DNA from: Gordonia amicalis NBRC 100051 = JCM 11271
GTDB lineage: Bacteria > Actinomycetota > Actinomycetes > Mycobacteriales > Mycobacteriaceae
Assembly (NCBI RefSeq): GCF_000332995.1
Contig: NZ_BANS01000047.1
Span: 1-48,801, forward strand
DNA length: 48,801 nt
Direction: 5' to 3'
Under the pieces are notes generated by a model. It was not told where the DNA came from and did not search any database. It saw only the letters and a list, made by a program, of their open reading frames with translations. Within the stretch, counting starts at the first letter, position 1. Each line of letters opens with the position of its first letter. Shown piece by piece: positions 24,897 to 35,000 of this stretch. The position numbers and the translations under genes were made by a program.

Positions 24897-25502
24897 ATGA
24901 CCGAGGTTGCACCCGTCGGACGTCGCGAACGGAACAAGCAGCAGACACGCGACCGGTTGCTGGTCGCGGCCCGCGAACTCCTCGCCACCCGCGGCACGGC
25001 TGCGACGGTCGAGGAGATCGCGGAGCGTGCCGAGGTCTCCCGCGCGACCTTCTTCAACTACTTCCCCAGCAAGGATGATCTCGTCACTGCGTTGTACGCC
25101 GAGCTGATGAGCGTCTTCGGGCGCGTCGTCGACTCGATGCTGCGACGACCGGTCAGCACCCACGATCGCGTGGTCGGCGTGTTCATCGACTTCGCGCAGT
25201 CATCGCTGGCCGACCCCGACTACATGCGTGTGGTGACCGGAGAGATCGAGCGTCTGGCGACGGCGTCGGAGGGGCTCGGCGAGCGCAGCCATCTGTTCAC
25301 CGCTCAAGTGCGACGTCTGATCGAGCCGGGCCTGGAACAAGGCGACGTGCGCACCGACCATCCGGTCGAGTTCCTCGCCCAGATGGTGGCGGCGATCTAC
25401 CTGTCGACGATGCGATACTGGCGGATCGATCCCGACCTCGACATCACCGAAACATTCGAGCGCGCAGGACGATACGCGGCCGAGTCGATCGTTCCTCGCT
25501 GA
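24897..25502 (+). CDS. TetR-family transcriptional regulator
   Basis: Protein of 201 residues. The N-terminal helix-turn-helix is classic (TVEEIAERAEVSRATFFNYF, about residues 38-57), preceded by RRERNKQQTRDRLLVAARELL; the remaining all-helical domain binds an unknown ligand. ATG at 24897 is chosen for the GGAGG nine bases upstream; an upstream ATG adds 24 proline-rich residues and is unlikely. It converges on the small gene at 25506, and its target is not evident from the neighbours. Confidence 0.9.
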   Translation: MTEVAPVGRRERNKQQTRDRLLVAARELLATRGTAATVEEIAERAEVSRATFFNYFPSKDDLVTALYAELMSVFGRVVDSMLRRPVSTHDRVVGVFIDFAQSSLADPDYMRVVTGEIERLATASEGLGERSHLFTAQVRRLIEPGLEQGDVRTDHPVEFLAQMVAAIYLSTMRYWRIDPDLDITETFERAGRYAAESIVPR

Positions 25503-25505
25503 GCG

Positions 25506-25793
25506 TCATTCGTCACCCGGTCGCGGTACCTCGTTCTCCCAGCGTGCGCGACGCTCGTCGTCGGTCTGCTCCCACCAGGGAGTACCTCGCTCCCCCAACG
25601 CGACTTTCGCGGCCTGGACGCCGGCGCGCGACTCGGGGGCACCCTGTGTCCGTTTCACGTCCCGTCGCCACGCCATGAGGATCGACTGCAGTTCGGATCG
25701 GCGCTCGTCCGGAATGAGCGGGTCGGTGGTACGCCACTTGCGACCGTTGATCACCACGTAGCGGCCGTCGGGGGTGCGCTCTGGATCCGTCAT
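25506..25793 (-). CDS. Conserved hypothetical protein, 95 residues
   Basis: Small soluble protein of charged, Trp-rich composition. The opening PDGRYVVINGRKWRTTDPLIPD and the central basic helix (MAWRRDVKRTQG) match a small family widespread in actinobacteria whose function I do not know. ATG at 25793 is chosen; an in-frame upstream extension covers the start of the divergent TetR gene 10 bases away. No signal peptide or membrane segment. Confidence 0.75.
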   Translation of the reverse strand: MTDPERTPDGRYVVINGRKWRTTDPLIPDERRSELQSILMAWRRDVKRTQGAPESRAGVQAAKVALGERGTPWWEQTDDERRARWENEVPRPGDE

Positions 25794-25802
25794 GGGTCCA
25801 CG

Positions 25803-26441
25803 GTGCCATGGGCACGAGTTTCTCCCCCGCATAGCTCACTGCGAAGGTCCGACCGTCGGCGGATGACGATCGACGAGGCGATCGGCCATGCTCGCGACAT
25901 CATCGCCGAGCAGGGTGCCGGAGCGGTGTCCATCTCCGAGATCGCCCGCCGGATGCAGATGCGACCCCCGTTGCTCTACAAGTACTTCCCGTCGCTGACT
26001 GCGCTGTACGACAGCCTGTTTGAGGCGGGGAATGTCGAACTGACCCGGTACGTCGACGACGCACGCATCGGCCATGAGCCAGGGTTGGATCGGCTGCTCG
26101 AACAGTCACGGGCGATTGTCCGATGGTCGATGACCGAGCCCGGGCTCGCCGCGCTGTTGTTCTGGCGACCGGTGCCCGGTTTCGAGCCCAGCGACGCGGC
26201 ATTCGCCCCCGCCCGGGCGCTCGTGGGCCAGGCTCGAGAGGATCTGGCGACCGCGGTCGCGCGCGGTGAACTAAACCCTGCCGCGGACTCCGATGATGCG
26301 CTGCGTCTGCTCACGTCGGTCGTCTCGGGCATTGGTTCACAGCAGATGTCGAACGAACCGGGCGTCACCTACGAATCAGGTGCTTACACGCGACTACTCG
26401 ACGACGCCCTGCAGATGTGGGTGCGTCACTTCACGCCCTGA
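25803..26441 (+). CDS. TetR-family transcriptional regulator (TetR_C WHG-type)
   Basis: Protein of up to 212 residues. The DNA-binding domain reads SISEIARRMQMRPPLLYKYF (about 43-62), and the C-terminal ligand domain contains the LAALLFWRPVPGFEPS segment typical of the WHG subgroup. The start is uncertain: GTG at 25803 gives the usual basic N-terminal helix, while ATG at 25863 would shorten it; neither has a strong ribosome site. It lies 33 bases before a START-like gene on the same strand, which it may regulate. Confidence 0.85.
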   Translation: MPWARVSPPHSSLRRSDRRRMTIDEAIGHARDIIAEQGAGAVSISEIARRMQMRPPLLYKYFPSLTALYDSLFEAGNVELTRYVDDARIGHEPGLDRLLEQSRAIVRWSMTEPGLAALLFWRPVPGFEPSDAAFAPARALVGQAREDLATAVARGELNPAADSDDALRLLTSVVSGIGSQQMSNEPGVTYESGAYTRLLDDALQMWVRHFTP

Positions 26442-26474
26442 GCGAGCCTCGGGGCACTCAAGGAAGGAACCATC

Positions 26475-26957
26475 ATGCGTCAGGATCTCACCAGCGACTC
26501 GGTGTCGCGCCACATCGACGCGAGCCCCGAAGAGCTGTACGACATCGTCTCCGACGTCACGCGCACACCCGAGTTGTCCTCGGAGATAGCCGATGTGAAG
26601 TGGCTCGACGGGGCGACCGGTCCGGCCGTCGGTGCGCGATTCCGTGCCCGCAACAGCGTTGGCCGCGGACCGGACTGGTTCAACAAACCCGTCATCACGG
26701 TCGCCGATCGTGCGCGTGAGTTCGCCTTCGAACGGACGGCATGGATCGGCGGCACTCTGCGGTGGAGCTACCGGTTCGAGCCCGACGCGACCGGAACGAC
26801 GGTCACCGAATCGTACGAAGTGACCGAGCCGCTCAATGCATTCGGATGGTTCCTGATCGGCACGCTCTACGGCCTCAAGGACCGGAAAGGTGATCTGCGG
26901 CAGGGTATGACGGAAACCCTCGAGCGGCTGGCGGTGATGGTTCGGCAGCCGGCCTGA
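26475..26957 (+). CDS. SRPBCC (START/polyketide-cyclase-like) family protein
   Basis: Protein of 160 residues with the Bet v1-like hydrophobic-pocket fold: ASPEELYDIVSDVTRTPELS at the N-terminus, a central WIGGTLRWSYRFEP strand pair and the long C-terminal helix DLRQGMTETLERLAVMV. Such proteins bind or modify lipids and polyketides; no catalytic residue can be assigned. ATG at 26475 follows AAGGAAGG. It follows the TetR gene in the same orientation and is probably co-transcribed. Confidence 0.88.
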   Translation: MRQDLTSDSVSRHIDASPEELYDIVSDVTRTPELSSEIADVKWLDGATGPAVGARFRARNSVGRGPDWFNKPVITVADRAREFAFERTAWIGGTLRWSYRFEPDATGTTVTESYEVTEPLNAFGWFLIGTLYGLKDRKGDLRQGMTETLERLAVMVRQPA

Positions 26958-26964
26958 GGCCTGT

Positions 26965-27468
26965 TCAGGCCGGGTCGGCGAACGTCCCCGCATGCACCGT
27001 GGCGTCGTCGCCGAGTGGTCGTCGGAGAGACCACCGTTCGGTGAGGGTGCTGGCAGCCATCCTCCACTCGTCGTCCTCGACGACGTACTCGTCGTCGTAC
27101 TCCCCTGTCATCACGGTCTCGGTACGGTCGATCAGATTGACCTGACGGAACTTCAGGGTCCAGCGCCCGGTCGCGGTGGTCTCCGACGTCAGCGTGATGT
27201 CGGGATGGAAGCCGTGGTGCATGTCAAAGATGACGTACTGTCCGTCGACCTTGTGGAGAGCGACCTGCTCGAAGATCTTCGCCATCGGCTCTGCGTCGTC
27301 GAAGGTGCCGAGCGGGCCGTAGTCGATGCGTGCTCCGTGGGCGATGAAACAACTGCGAAATCCGTTGACGTCCTTCGCGTCACATGCACGCCAGTATCGG
27401 TGCTTGAGTTGAGTGATGGCTTCGATTCGGGCGAGGTTGTCGAGGCGTTGCGTGAGGTCGGACGGCAT
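26965..27468 (-). CDS. SnoaL-like / NTF2-like family protein
   Basis: Protein of 167 residues with the cone-shaped NTF2 fold. Helix 1 holds EAITQLKHRYWRACDAKD, followed by GFRSCFIAHGARIDYGPLG and the sheet region HHGFHPDITLTS and DDEYVVEDDEWRMA. Relatives include SnoaL cyclases, steroid isomerases and scytalone dehydratases; catalytic identity is not decided. ATG at 27468 is chosen because a GGTGGA site precedes it and the family starts here. However the frame stays open upstream through the whole immunity-like sequence 27469-27912, so a 315-residue fusion is possible. Confidence 0.78.
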   Translation of the reverse strand: MPSDLTQRLDNLARIEAITQLKHRYWRACDAKDVNGFRSCFIAHGARIDYGPLGTFDDAEPMAKIFEQVALHKVDGQYVIFDMHHGFHPDITLTSETTATGRWTLKFRQVNLIDRTETVMTGEYDDEYVVEDDEWRMAASTLTERWSLRRPLGDDATVHAGTFADPA

Positions 27469-27912
27469 AGTTCCACCATAGGCTGCCGCAAACGCCACGA
27501 GGTTTCGCCATTTCAATCTGGATTGGAGCTCGCGGAGCGGGTGGCCTCGCACCTCCCTGGCCTTCACTGCAGGTGGATAGGTGGGAGACACACGGAAACG
27601 AACCCACCCTGGTTCGAAGCCGTCGGGCATGAATTCAGGTGTCAAGGCGAACTGGTCCCCAAAGATGGTGAGCAAGCTCAGGTCTTCGTTTATATGCACA
27701 GCCGTCGGCCGGATGGAGACAGTCCAACGACCACCCAGGTCGATGAAAACCACCTCGCCGCGGGCCTCAACCAACTGCAACTCCAGATAGCCGTCAAACG
27801 CACGCGGTGGTGGAGCTTCGGGGAACTCCAGCCTGACCGGGGTCACTTCCTCGTAGATGTGGAAGAACTGCTGGACCGAGCCACATACGAAATTGCAGAG
27901 TGCAGATTGCAC
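27469..27912 (-). pseudogene. Orphan immunity-like protein fused in frame to the SnoaL gene
   Basis: 148 codons from GTG 27912 encode a protein resembling the 27995-28438 product over its full length: both have a VxxFFxxY start, a central L(x)EL-type strand set, a conserved ELS.L.I.G segment and a final FxV...(Y/F)P region. Here there is no stop codon; the frame continues into the SnoaL gene ATG. Either the stop was lost when the toxin island joined the core genome, or this is a true fusion. A GAGG lies about 8 bases before the GTG. I class it as a likely relic with moderate confidence. Confidence 0.5.
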
Positions 27913-27994
27913 GGTTCAGCCTCGATTCTTAATCTGTTGCACTAGTTGATGACCAGTCCGCAGTGCCTCTACGGGTCAAACACATCCAGTACGA

Positions 27995-28438
27995 CTATTT
28001 CGCGTCCGCGGCATCACGGCGCGGGCCCATGCCACCGTCGTTGGCGGCCACTGCAGCTTTCCGTAGAGCCGATGAGCCCGCGTCTCGCGCCGTCGCCACC
28101 TCGGGGAAGTGCGTATCGACCTCAAAGGTTATCCGGCCATACTCATATCTTCTATCGAGAAGACTTGAATGAATGCGGATATGTCGACCCGTGATCATGA
28201 GGGCGGATAACTCTTCTGAAAACTCGTACTCCAGTGGAGAGAGCTCCATGAGAATGCCGTCCCCCAACGGAATCTGCACTTGAACTCCATCACACCGAAT
28301 CTCACCGAGCTTGTAGTAGTAATCGTACGGCTTTCCGAAATTCCCATCGGGTAGCTGGAGGTTTATAACAAATGAACTATAGACCGAGAAGAATGTTTCG
28401 ACGGCTGTGCGAGTGGCTAGAATCAGCTGTAGGCTCAA
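27995..28438 (-). CDS. Orphan immunity-like protein, unknown family
   Basis: Protein of 147 residues, start TTG at 28438 with AAGGAGAAG just upstream. No domain recognised. Mostly beta (YYYKLGEIRCDGVQVQIPLG, ELSALMITGRHIRIHSSLL), soluble, no signal. Its similarity in length and layout to the 27469-27912 product and its place in a row of small genes downstream of the RHS toxin suggest both are spare immunity genes, as commonly accumulate behind RHS and CDI toxins. The DNA here is visibly AT-richer than the flanks, fitting transfer. Confidence 0.62.
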   Translation of the reverse strand: MSLQLILATRTAVETFFSVYSSFVINLQLPDGNFGKPYDYYYKLGEIRCDGVQVQIPLGDGILMELSPLEYEFSEELSALMITGRHIRIHSSLLDRRYEYGRITFEVDTHFPEVATARDAGSSALRKAAVAANDGGMGPRRDAADAK

Positions 28439-28456
28439 TTCTTCTCCTTCGACGAT

Positions 28457-28627
28457 TTAACCGATGATCCACGAGTGCGGAATGTTCAGCCAGGTCCCGA
28501 AGACCATTTGATACCCACCACCGAGAAGCGCACTACCTCCGATCGGTACAGGACGTCCACCCAGCGTGAATCTTCCGGTTGCTCCGAGCTCCTGCTGCTC
28601 TACGGGACGTTCGAGGAAGACCGTCAC
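28457..28627 (-). CDS. Small protein or C-terminal relic, 56 residues
   Basis: GTG at 28627 overlaps the stop of the HEAT-like immunity gene (GTGA), giving a 56-residue product that opens TVFLERPVEQQELG and has a Gly-rich centre GGSALLGGGYQMV; the end NIPHSWIIG is not a known motif. A longer frame from ATG 28672 would overlap that gene by 49 bases. It could be a residual second immunity or a fragment of a former toxin C-terminus. Existence as a gene rests on the start overlap only. Confidence 0.4.
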   Translation of the reverse strand: MTVFLERPVEQQELGATGRFTLGGRPVPIGGSALLGGGYQMVFGTWLNIPHSWIIG

Positions 28628-29049
28628 GTTGCGCGACGTGTCAAGCGGCCGAGGGCCTCTGTTCGTACCCATTCATCGTCGTCGTGCGTTAGTTCGCGCA
28701 GCAGTTCGACACTCAGCTTCGGATTGCGTGCGATAGCGGCGCGGATCCTCGGGTTTGCATCCGAGACCAGGAGCCGCGCAATGGAGTCGCTCTTGCCCGC
28801 GGCGCGTCGCATCGCCACCCAGAACCTGACGTCAGGGTCGTCATCCGCAGCAAGGACACGGAGAACCTCATCCGGCGAAGTCTTGTTTTGGGCTACAAGC
28901 GCGCGGAACTGGGGGTGGGCGGCGACGACCTCCAGCCAAACATCTGTCGGCGCTTCATCGTGAATCGCACGATCTTGGTCGTCCGGATCCTCGCTGTCCC
29001 ACAGTGCGAGATATTCGGCAACGGACTCGATCAATTCAGATCCTTCCAC
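28624..29049 (-). CDS. HEAT-repeat-like putative immunity protein of the RHS toxin
   Basis: Protein of 141 residues made of short alpha-helical repeats. The pattern D-D/N-P/E-x-V/I-R occurs three times (DDDPDVRFWVAM, DANPRIRAAIA, DDDEWVRTEALG), as in HEAT/variant leucine-rich repeat proteins. It starts at GTG 29049, overlapping the last 19 bases of the RHS toxin gene, so translation of the two is coupled. Such overlap and order (toxin then small acidic repeat protein) are what is seen for cognate immunity proteins. Predicted cytoplasmic, binding the toxin tip encoded at 29031-29330. Confidence 0.72.
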   Translation of the reverse strand: MEGSELIESVAEYLALWDSEDPDDQDRAIHDEAPTDVWLEVVAAHPQFRALVAQNKTSPDEVLRVLAADDDPDVRFWVAMRRAAGKSDSIARLLVSDANPRIRAAIARNPKLSVELLRELTHDDDEWVRTEALGRLTRRAT

Positions 29050-32000
29050 GGTATGAACTTGCCAACCGGTCCCTTGTGCTTCCCGCGGATGAACGTACCG
29101 TACTCATCTGCGTCGGCGATCCAACGCAATCCGCGACTGTCCTCTTCGAAAACCTTCCACACAACTCTTCCGTGGCCCGCTGTGTCACGTGACCACCAGA
29201 GCCCGTCCGTCTTACTCTGATCGTAGGTATGTCCACCCAGTTTCTTGGTCTTGGCTGTCCCTTCCTTGGTGATCTCCCAGAGTTTCCGCTCCGGCGTCGA
29301 TTGCTCGGAACCGCCTCGGTCGTCGCATGCGCCAGTGGGTGAGAGACCGAGTGGGTCAGACAAGACCGTCGGATTAGACGGATACGCGTGCGGATTCGGT
29401 GCCGGCGCGAGGCCGAGCGGGTCGGAACTTAGGTAACGGCCGGTGTCTGAGTGGTAGTAGCGGTGGCGGTTGTAGTGCAGGCCGGTCTCGGTGTCTAGGT
29501 ATTGGCCTGGGTACGACCATGGTGTCGATGCACCCGTCCAAGAGGTTGCGCCGTATAGAGTCCGAACCGATCGTCCCGCGACCTCCCCGCTGTCCGGATC
29601 GATGAGGGCGGTCGGCGCTGCGATCTGGTCGGTGACGACCGCGAAGAACTCGCGGTCGATCTCGGTCTGCGTCCAGCGGCGCGCCGAGGGTGGCGCAGCG
29701 GAAATGCCGTTCCCGAGGTTGAGGCTGAGATCGCGGTCCTGGTCGTCAGCGTTGGTCGAGTCTGCCGCGTCGTCAGCAGGGCCGATCGGCTCAGAAGTGA
29801 CCGTCTGTGCCAGCGGGGCGTACGCGGCCGGTGAGTAGGTCCAGGTCGTGGCCCGTAGCTGCTGGTCGTGGCCGGACACGACGTCGGTCTGCTCGACGAG
29901 GTGCTCCCCGTGCCAATGGAAGCGCGTGGTCTCACCGGTCGACTGGTTCGTTTTCGACAGTCGCCGTCCCACGTGGTCGTAGGTGTAGGTCCACACCGTG
30001 CCGTCCGGCGTGGTCACCGACCGCAGATGATCGTGGGCGTCCCAGACGTAGTGCCACACATCCGGTTTGCGCGAGAGTCGGCGCCGGCTCATCGACACGA
30101 CGCGACCGGCAGCGTCGTAGCGGTAGGACGTTCGGCCGTCGTCGACGAGGAGAGTGCCGGAGTAGCGGCGGCGGTGGCTCTTCGCGCCCTTCGAGGCTCG
30201 GCTAGCGCCTCGCACCTCAGGGAGCGGAGGTCCAGCGTCGGCAAGCACCTCAGGGAGCGGGGGCTGGTCGCCGCGACCGGAAGACGCGTAGTCGGTGATG
30301 TTGCCGGTCGCGTCGTACGAGAATTGCTCGGTCCCAGCAGGACTGGTGGCCTCAACGACCCGACCGAGCACGTCGACCCGGTAGTCGGTGCGACCAGCGG
30401 TCAGTGTCGACGTCGAAGTGGTGAGAATCCCGTCGGAACGGTAGCGGTACTCGGCAGCTGCGACGGTCCGGTCGGGGGGCTTCTCCCCCACGCTCGCACC
30501 GGGGCCGAGGTTCAGCGCCGCCGGGCGCTCCGATACTGCCGCGACGGAACGTCCGGTGAGGCGGCCCACCGGATCCCACGTCGAGTCGATGGCCGAGCCC
30601 TCGAAGCGCCGCCGCTGTTCACGGCCGGTCGGGCTCGTCGTGATGTCGCAGGAGCGTCCCGCACTGGACAGGAAGTCGAGGACACCCCGCGGGTCGTAGC
30701 CGTACCGGGTGCTGACCCCGGTCGGCGATCTCAACGACGCCAGTCGTCCCGCGCCGGTCCAGGCGGATTCGATGACCCAGTCGCTCTGACCGTCGTGAAG
30801 ACCGGTGAGCTGCGGCAAGCCCGCTGCCGTATAACTCGTATGCCAGCGTCCGAAGACACCGGTCGCACCGTCCAGTCGCCCTGCCGCGTCGAAGCTGTAT
30901 TCCGTTGTCTCCCCGTCGAGATCGGAGTTCACCGGATCAGCAGTCAGGTCGCTGATCAGGCGCCCGGCAGCATCGTAGGTGAAGAACACCGTCTGCCCTG
31001 CGGCGTTCGTCCGTGATCCCAGCCGACCTTCGTCGTCGTAGGTGTAGGTCGTTGTCGCGTTGTTGAAGTCGGTTTCCGTCGCCAGCCTGCCGTCGGCGTT
31101 GTAGGTGTAGGTCCACACCAGGTCGTCGGGGTTGGTGACCGCGACCAGGCGACGTGTGGCGTCGTAGCTGAACTCGGTGCGCGACCCGTCGGCGTCGATG
31201 CGTGCGACCGGCAGGTCGTAATGTCCGTACTCCCACCGGGTCACCGCGCCGACGGGATCGGTGTACGCGACACAGTTGCCTTCGCCGTCGTACTCCCACC
31301 GCGACCGACCGCCATCCGGCGCCGTGACACTTGTTCGGTTACCCATCGCGTCGTAGGTGACGACGGTCCGTGCGCCTTCGGCATCGACGACCTCGGTCGG
31401 TCGCCCGTAACCGTCGTAACTAATCCGCGTGGTGTTGCCGAGCGTGTCCGAGATTGCGACCGGAAGCCCGGCGGCGTTGTTGCGATAGCGCACGACGACG
31501 CCGTCGGGGCCGGTGCGCGACGTCAGCGCGCCGTGCTCGTCATACGTGTAGCTGGTGACCACACCGGCGTTATCGACGACGCTGGTCGGTAAGCCGTTGT
31601 CGTCGTGACCGATTCGTGTCGTGATGCCGCCCGGTTCGACGATCCGCACTGGCTGTCCGGGTCCGGCGTAGGAGACCTCGGTGACCTTCCCGTCGGGCGC
31701 GGTGATCTGCTCGACGTCGCCGAACGCGTTGTAGTGCAGCAACGTACGCGCACCACCTGGGCTGGTGACGGAGAGCGGCTGACGGTTGGCGTTGTAGTCG
31801 GTCGCGGTGACGCGTCCGGCGGGATCGGATTCTTGGCGCACGCGTCCGTCGGTGTCGATGCCGTACACGGTGGTCGCGCCGACGGCGTCGCGGTAGGTCG
31901 TGTACGAGCCGAGACCATTTGGGCGGAGATGATACTCGAACCGGCCCGACCAGACACCGTTCATACCGGACTGGATTGTCACGCGACCGAGGTCGTCGTA

Positions 32001-35000
32001 GCGGTTCCAGTACTCCATGCCCAGCGAGTCACGCCACCAGGTCATCCGCCCGGCGTCGTCGTAGCCGAAATAGGTTGTGCCACCGACTGCGTTGGTAACC
32101 GCCGCGAGATTGCCCTGGTGATAGTCGAAGGTGCACAGCTGCTGGTCGACCGGGATACCGTCCAGACCTGCGGTCAGCCGGTAGCCGAGGATGCGGGCGC
32201 CGTCGCATCGCACCTTGATCCGGTATCCGGCCGAGTGTTCCACCGCCGTGGGTCGCCCGCGGTCGTCGAAGATGAACTCGATCCGATTGTGGTGGCGATC
32301 GGTCATCGCCGAGACCGCGATATCCCCGGCGCGCACATCGACCCCGTTGAGTTCGGGGATCGGAACGAAGAACCAGCTCACGCGGTCGCGGATGTGGGTG
32401 ACCTGATAACCGCCCGTCGGGGTCGTCCGCAGCTCCCAATCGGTCGCGTTGACACTCCGCGACACCGAATCACCCTCGGGCTTGGGGAAATTCGTCAGAG
32501 TGCCGTCGGCGTCGACGATCGTGACGAGTTCGTCGCCGACGATGGCCCGCGCGTCGAAGGTCGACGGTGTCGTCGGACCCATCCAGCGGCCCCACCGGTA
32601 CCGCGACCGATGCCGATGCGTCAGGCGCAGCGGCAGTACGCCCGGTAGCTCGACGTCGGTGAGCGGCAGGAAGTACTCGCCCGTGGCGACGTTGACCGGT
32701 TCACCGTTGCTGCGGCACTGCGACGGTGCCTCGTTGCCCTCGCTGGTATCGGCACGATCGGGAGCGCCTTCGTCGGTGCGCCCGGGGTTCGCCGGGTTGT
32801 GGGGCTCCCGGGTGTCGTGATCGATCTCGGGCTTATCCGAGTCGGGACCATTCGACTGGTCGGGGTTGCGCGGCGACGAGGGCGAATCCGGCGTGGTGTC
32901 GCGGTGATTCGGTGTGGGCGAACGATCAGGTGTGATCGGACGGTCCGGGAACACAGCCGGCGGGATCGGCCGGTCGTCCGGCATGATCCGCGTGTTGGTG
33001 GGGTTGCCCGGATCGCGGTCGGGAGTGTGTCGGACCGCGGGTTCCGGCACGTTGTGAGCGTTCGACGGAGCCGGCCGAGCGCCATCGCGTGCAGGGGTGG
33101 CGTGGTCCGGGGTGGTCCGCGCGAGTGTGGTGCGGTCGGGCGTGTGATCGGGTGCCCGTGGAGGTGCGGCAGGCGTGTCGGCTCTGGCGGCAGCACCAGG
33201 ACTGACCGGTGCGCTGGTGGGCTTCGGCTGGCCTGCGTCCGGCACGGCGTGTGAAGGAGCGTGCGGCCCCGACACAGGGTGCGGTCCAGAGACAGGTACG
33301 ACCGGCGTCCCGTTTGGTGACTGACCATCCGAGGGAGTTCTCGTCGAGGCGTCGGGTCCGTTGTGTGACCCGACAGGTGACTCGGGATGGACCGTCGGTG
33401 TCGGCCGTGCGTTGGGCCCGGGTGTGTTCGCATCCGGACGAGCAGGGTGTGGTCCAGGCGACGCGTTGTCGTCGACGGGTTTGGACGGATCGGGACCTGA
33501 AGGTTCGTCGTTGCGCACGACCGGTTGCCCTATGCCGTCGCCATCCGATTTGGTCGGTGCATGGTCAACACTGGTCGGTGTGACGTCGCTTCCGCGGGCA
33601 TCTGGGTCGTCGTGATGCCCCACGTTCTGTCCGTCGCTGTCACCGTCGTTCTTGGTTGACGGTGAATCGCCACCGGGACTGTGTTCGACGGCGGGTGTGG
33701 TCGTTTTACCGCGATCAGGACCTGGCGGGTCGTCATCACCTGATCCCCTACCGCCCGGTGTGGTGTCCCCCGCGTCCGGTGTGGACGCGTCCGGTGCGTC
33801 TGTTCGCGTCGCCGAAGGGGCTGCCGGTGTGGATGTAGGAGCTGGGTCACCTGAGTGTGGCGAGGTCGGTGATGGACTGTCGAAGGTACCGCCGCCGACG
33901 GGTTGATCGGGCGTGGCGGAATCGGAACGTGGTGTGGGCGAGTGCGGTGGCCCCGCTGCGGGTGTGGGTTCGGGTGGAACCGGTGGCGGGGCAGCATGAT
34001 CTGGCATGGGGGCCGAGGACGACGATTCGGAGTGGGCTGGCGTTCCGGGACTGGGACCGGGGTCGGGCTCTGGTGGAAGCGGTCTCTCATGAGTGGGTAG
34101 ATCGGGTCCGTGGTGGACAGGCAGATCTCGGGACGGGGTGGCTCCAGGTGTGGGCGCCGAGCCGTCGGCAGATGCCGAGTTGGGCGCAGACGGGGTGGGA
34201 GACGTCGGGTCGGTGGGCGCCGGCGCATCGGGCGCTGTTCCGGCGTGCGGCCTGGTGGACGGTGTCGGTACGTCGGGCGCCGCTTTGGTGAGCTTGAGAA
34301 GTGACAGACCTTTGGGTCCCGGAGCGGCAGTCGCCGCCACATTTCCGAGCAAGGTGCCGAAGCTGCTCGCCGGATCGGTAGACCATCCGCCACCGACAAA
34401 ATTTCGGACAGCGGCGTCGGGGTGGGCTACCTGGTTGGTGAGACCAATGACCAACCCGGCGGAGTTGCGTACGTACTGATGCGGTCTGGCGACGTTGTAC
34501 GGATTCTGCGGGGCGAGCATCCACAGCGACTTGAACATCTCGGTCCCCGCGCCGATGAGCCCGAACTCGAAATGGTTGAACGCTGTGACGGCGCCAGTTC
34601 CGATGTCTTTCGCCTCCATCTGGGCTTGTTCGAAGGCCGAGGGCATGGGCGGCGCCAGGTTCGCGGCCGCGCTGAGTTCGGACTTCGTACCCGGCGCAGC
34701 CGAATTCCGGTGATCCCGACCGATTTTCAGAACCCGTCGCGCCTCGCTTTGATACTCCGGCCAGGGATTCGGCCCAGGGTGGACGGGCGGTGTGTCGCGG
34801 CGGTCGTTCCGATAGTCGTCGAGTTCGGCGTTGTAGGTTTCGGCCTTGGCTTTCCATTCGTCGCGTCGACTTTCGCCCTCCTCCCAGATCCGGATGGCGT
34901 CGGCCGCCTTCTGCTGGGCGAACTCGACGACACCGGCCCATTTCGTCAAAGCTGCGGCGGCATTCGACGCGGCTTCGGCGGCGGAGAACCACCGCGGAAC

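Noticed and set aside
26958..26971. Small hairpin between the START-like and SnoaL-like genes
   Set aside because: Only a 6-bp stem with a 2-base loop, no U tract; too weak to call a terminator.
30000..33500. Many open frames opposite and in other phases across the RHS gene
   Set aside because: They lack ribosome sites and recognisable domains, and the RHS frame has unmistakable YD repeats.
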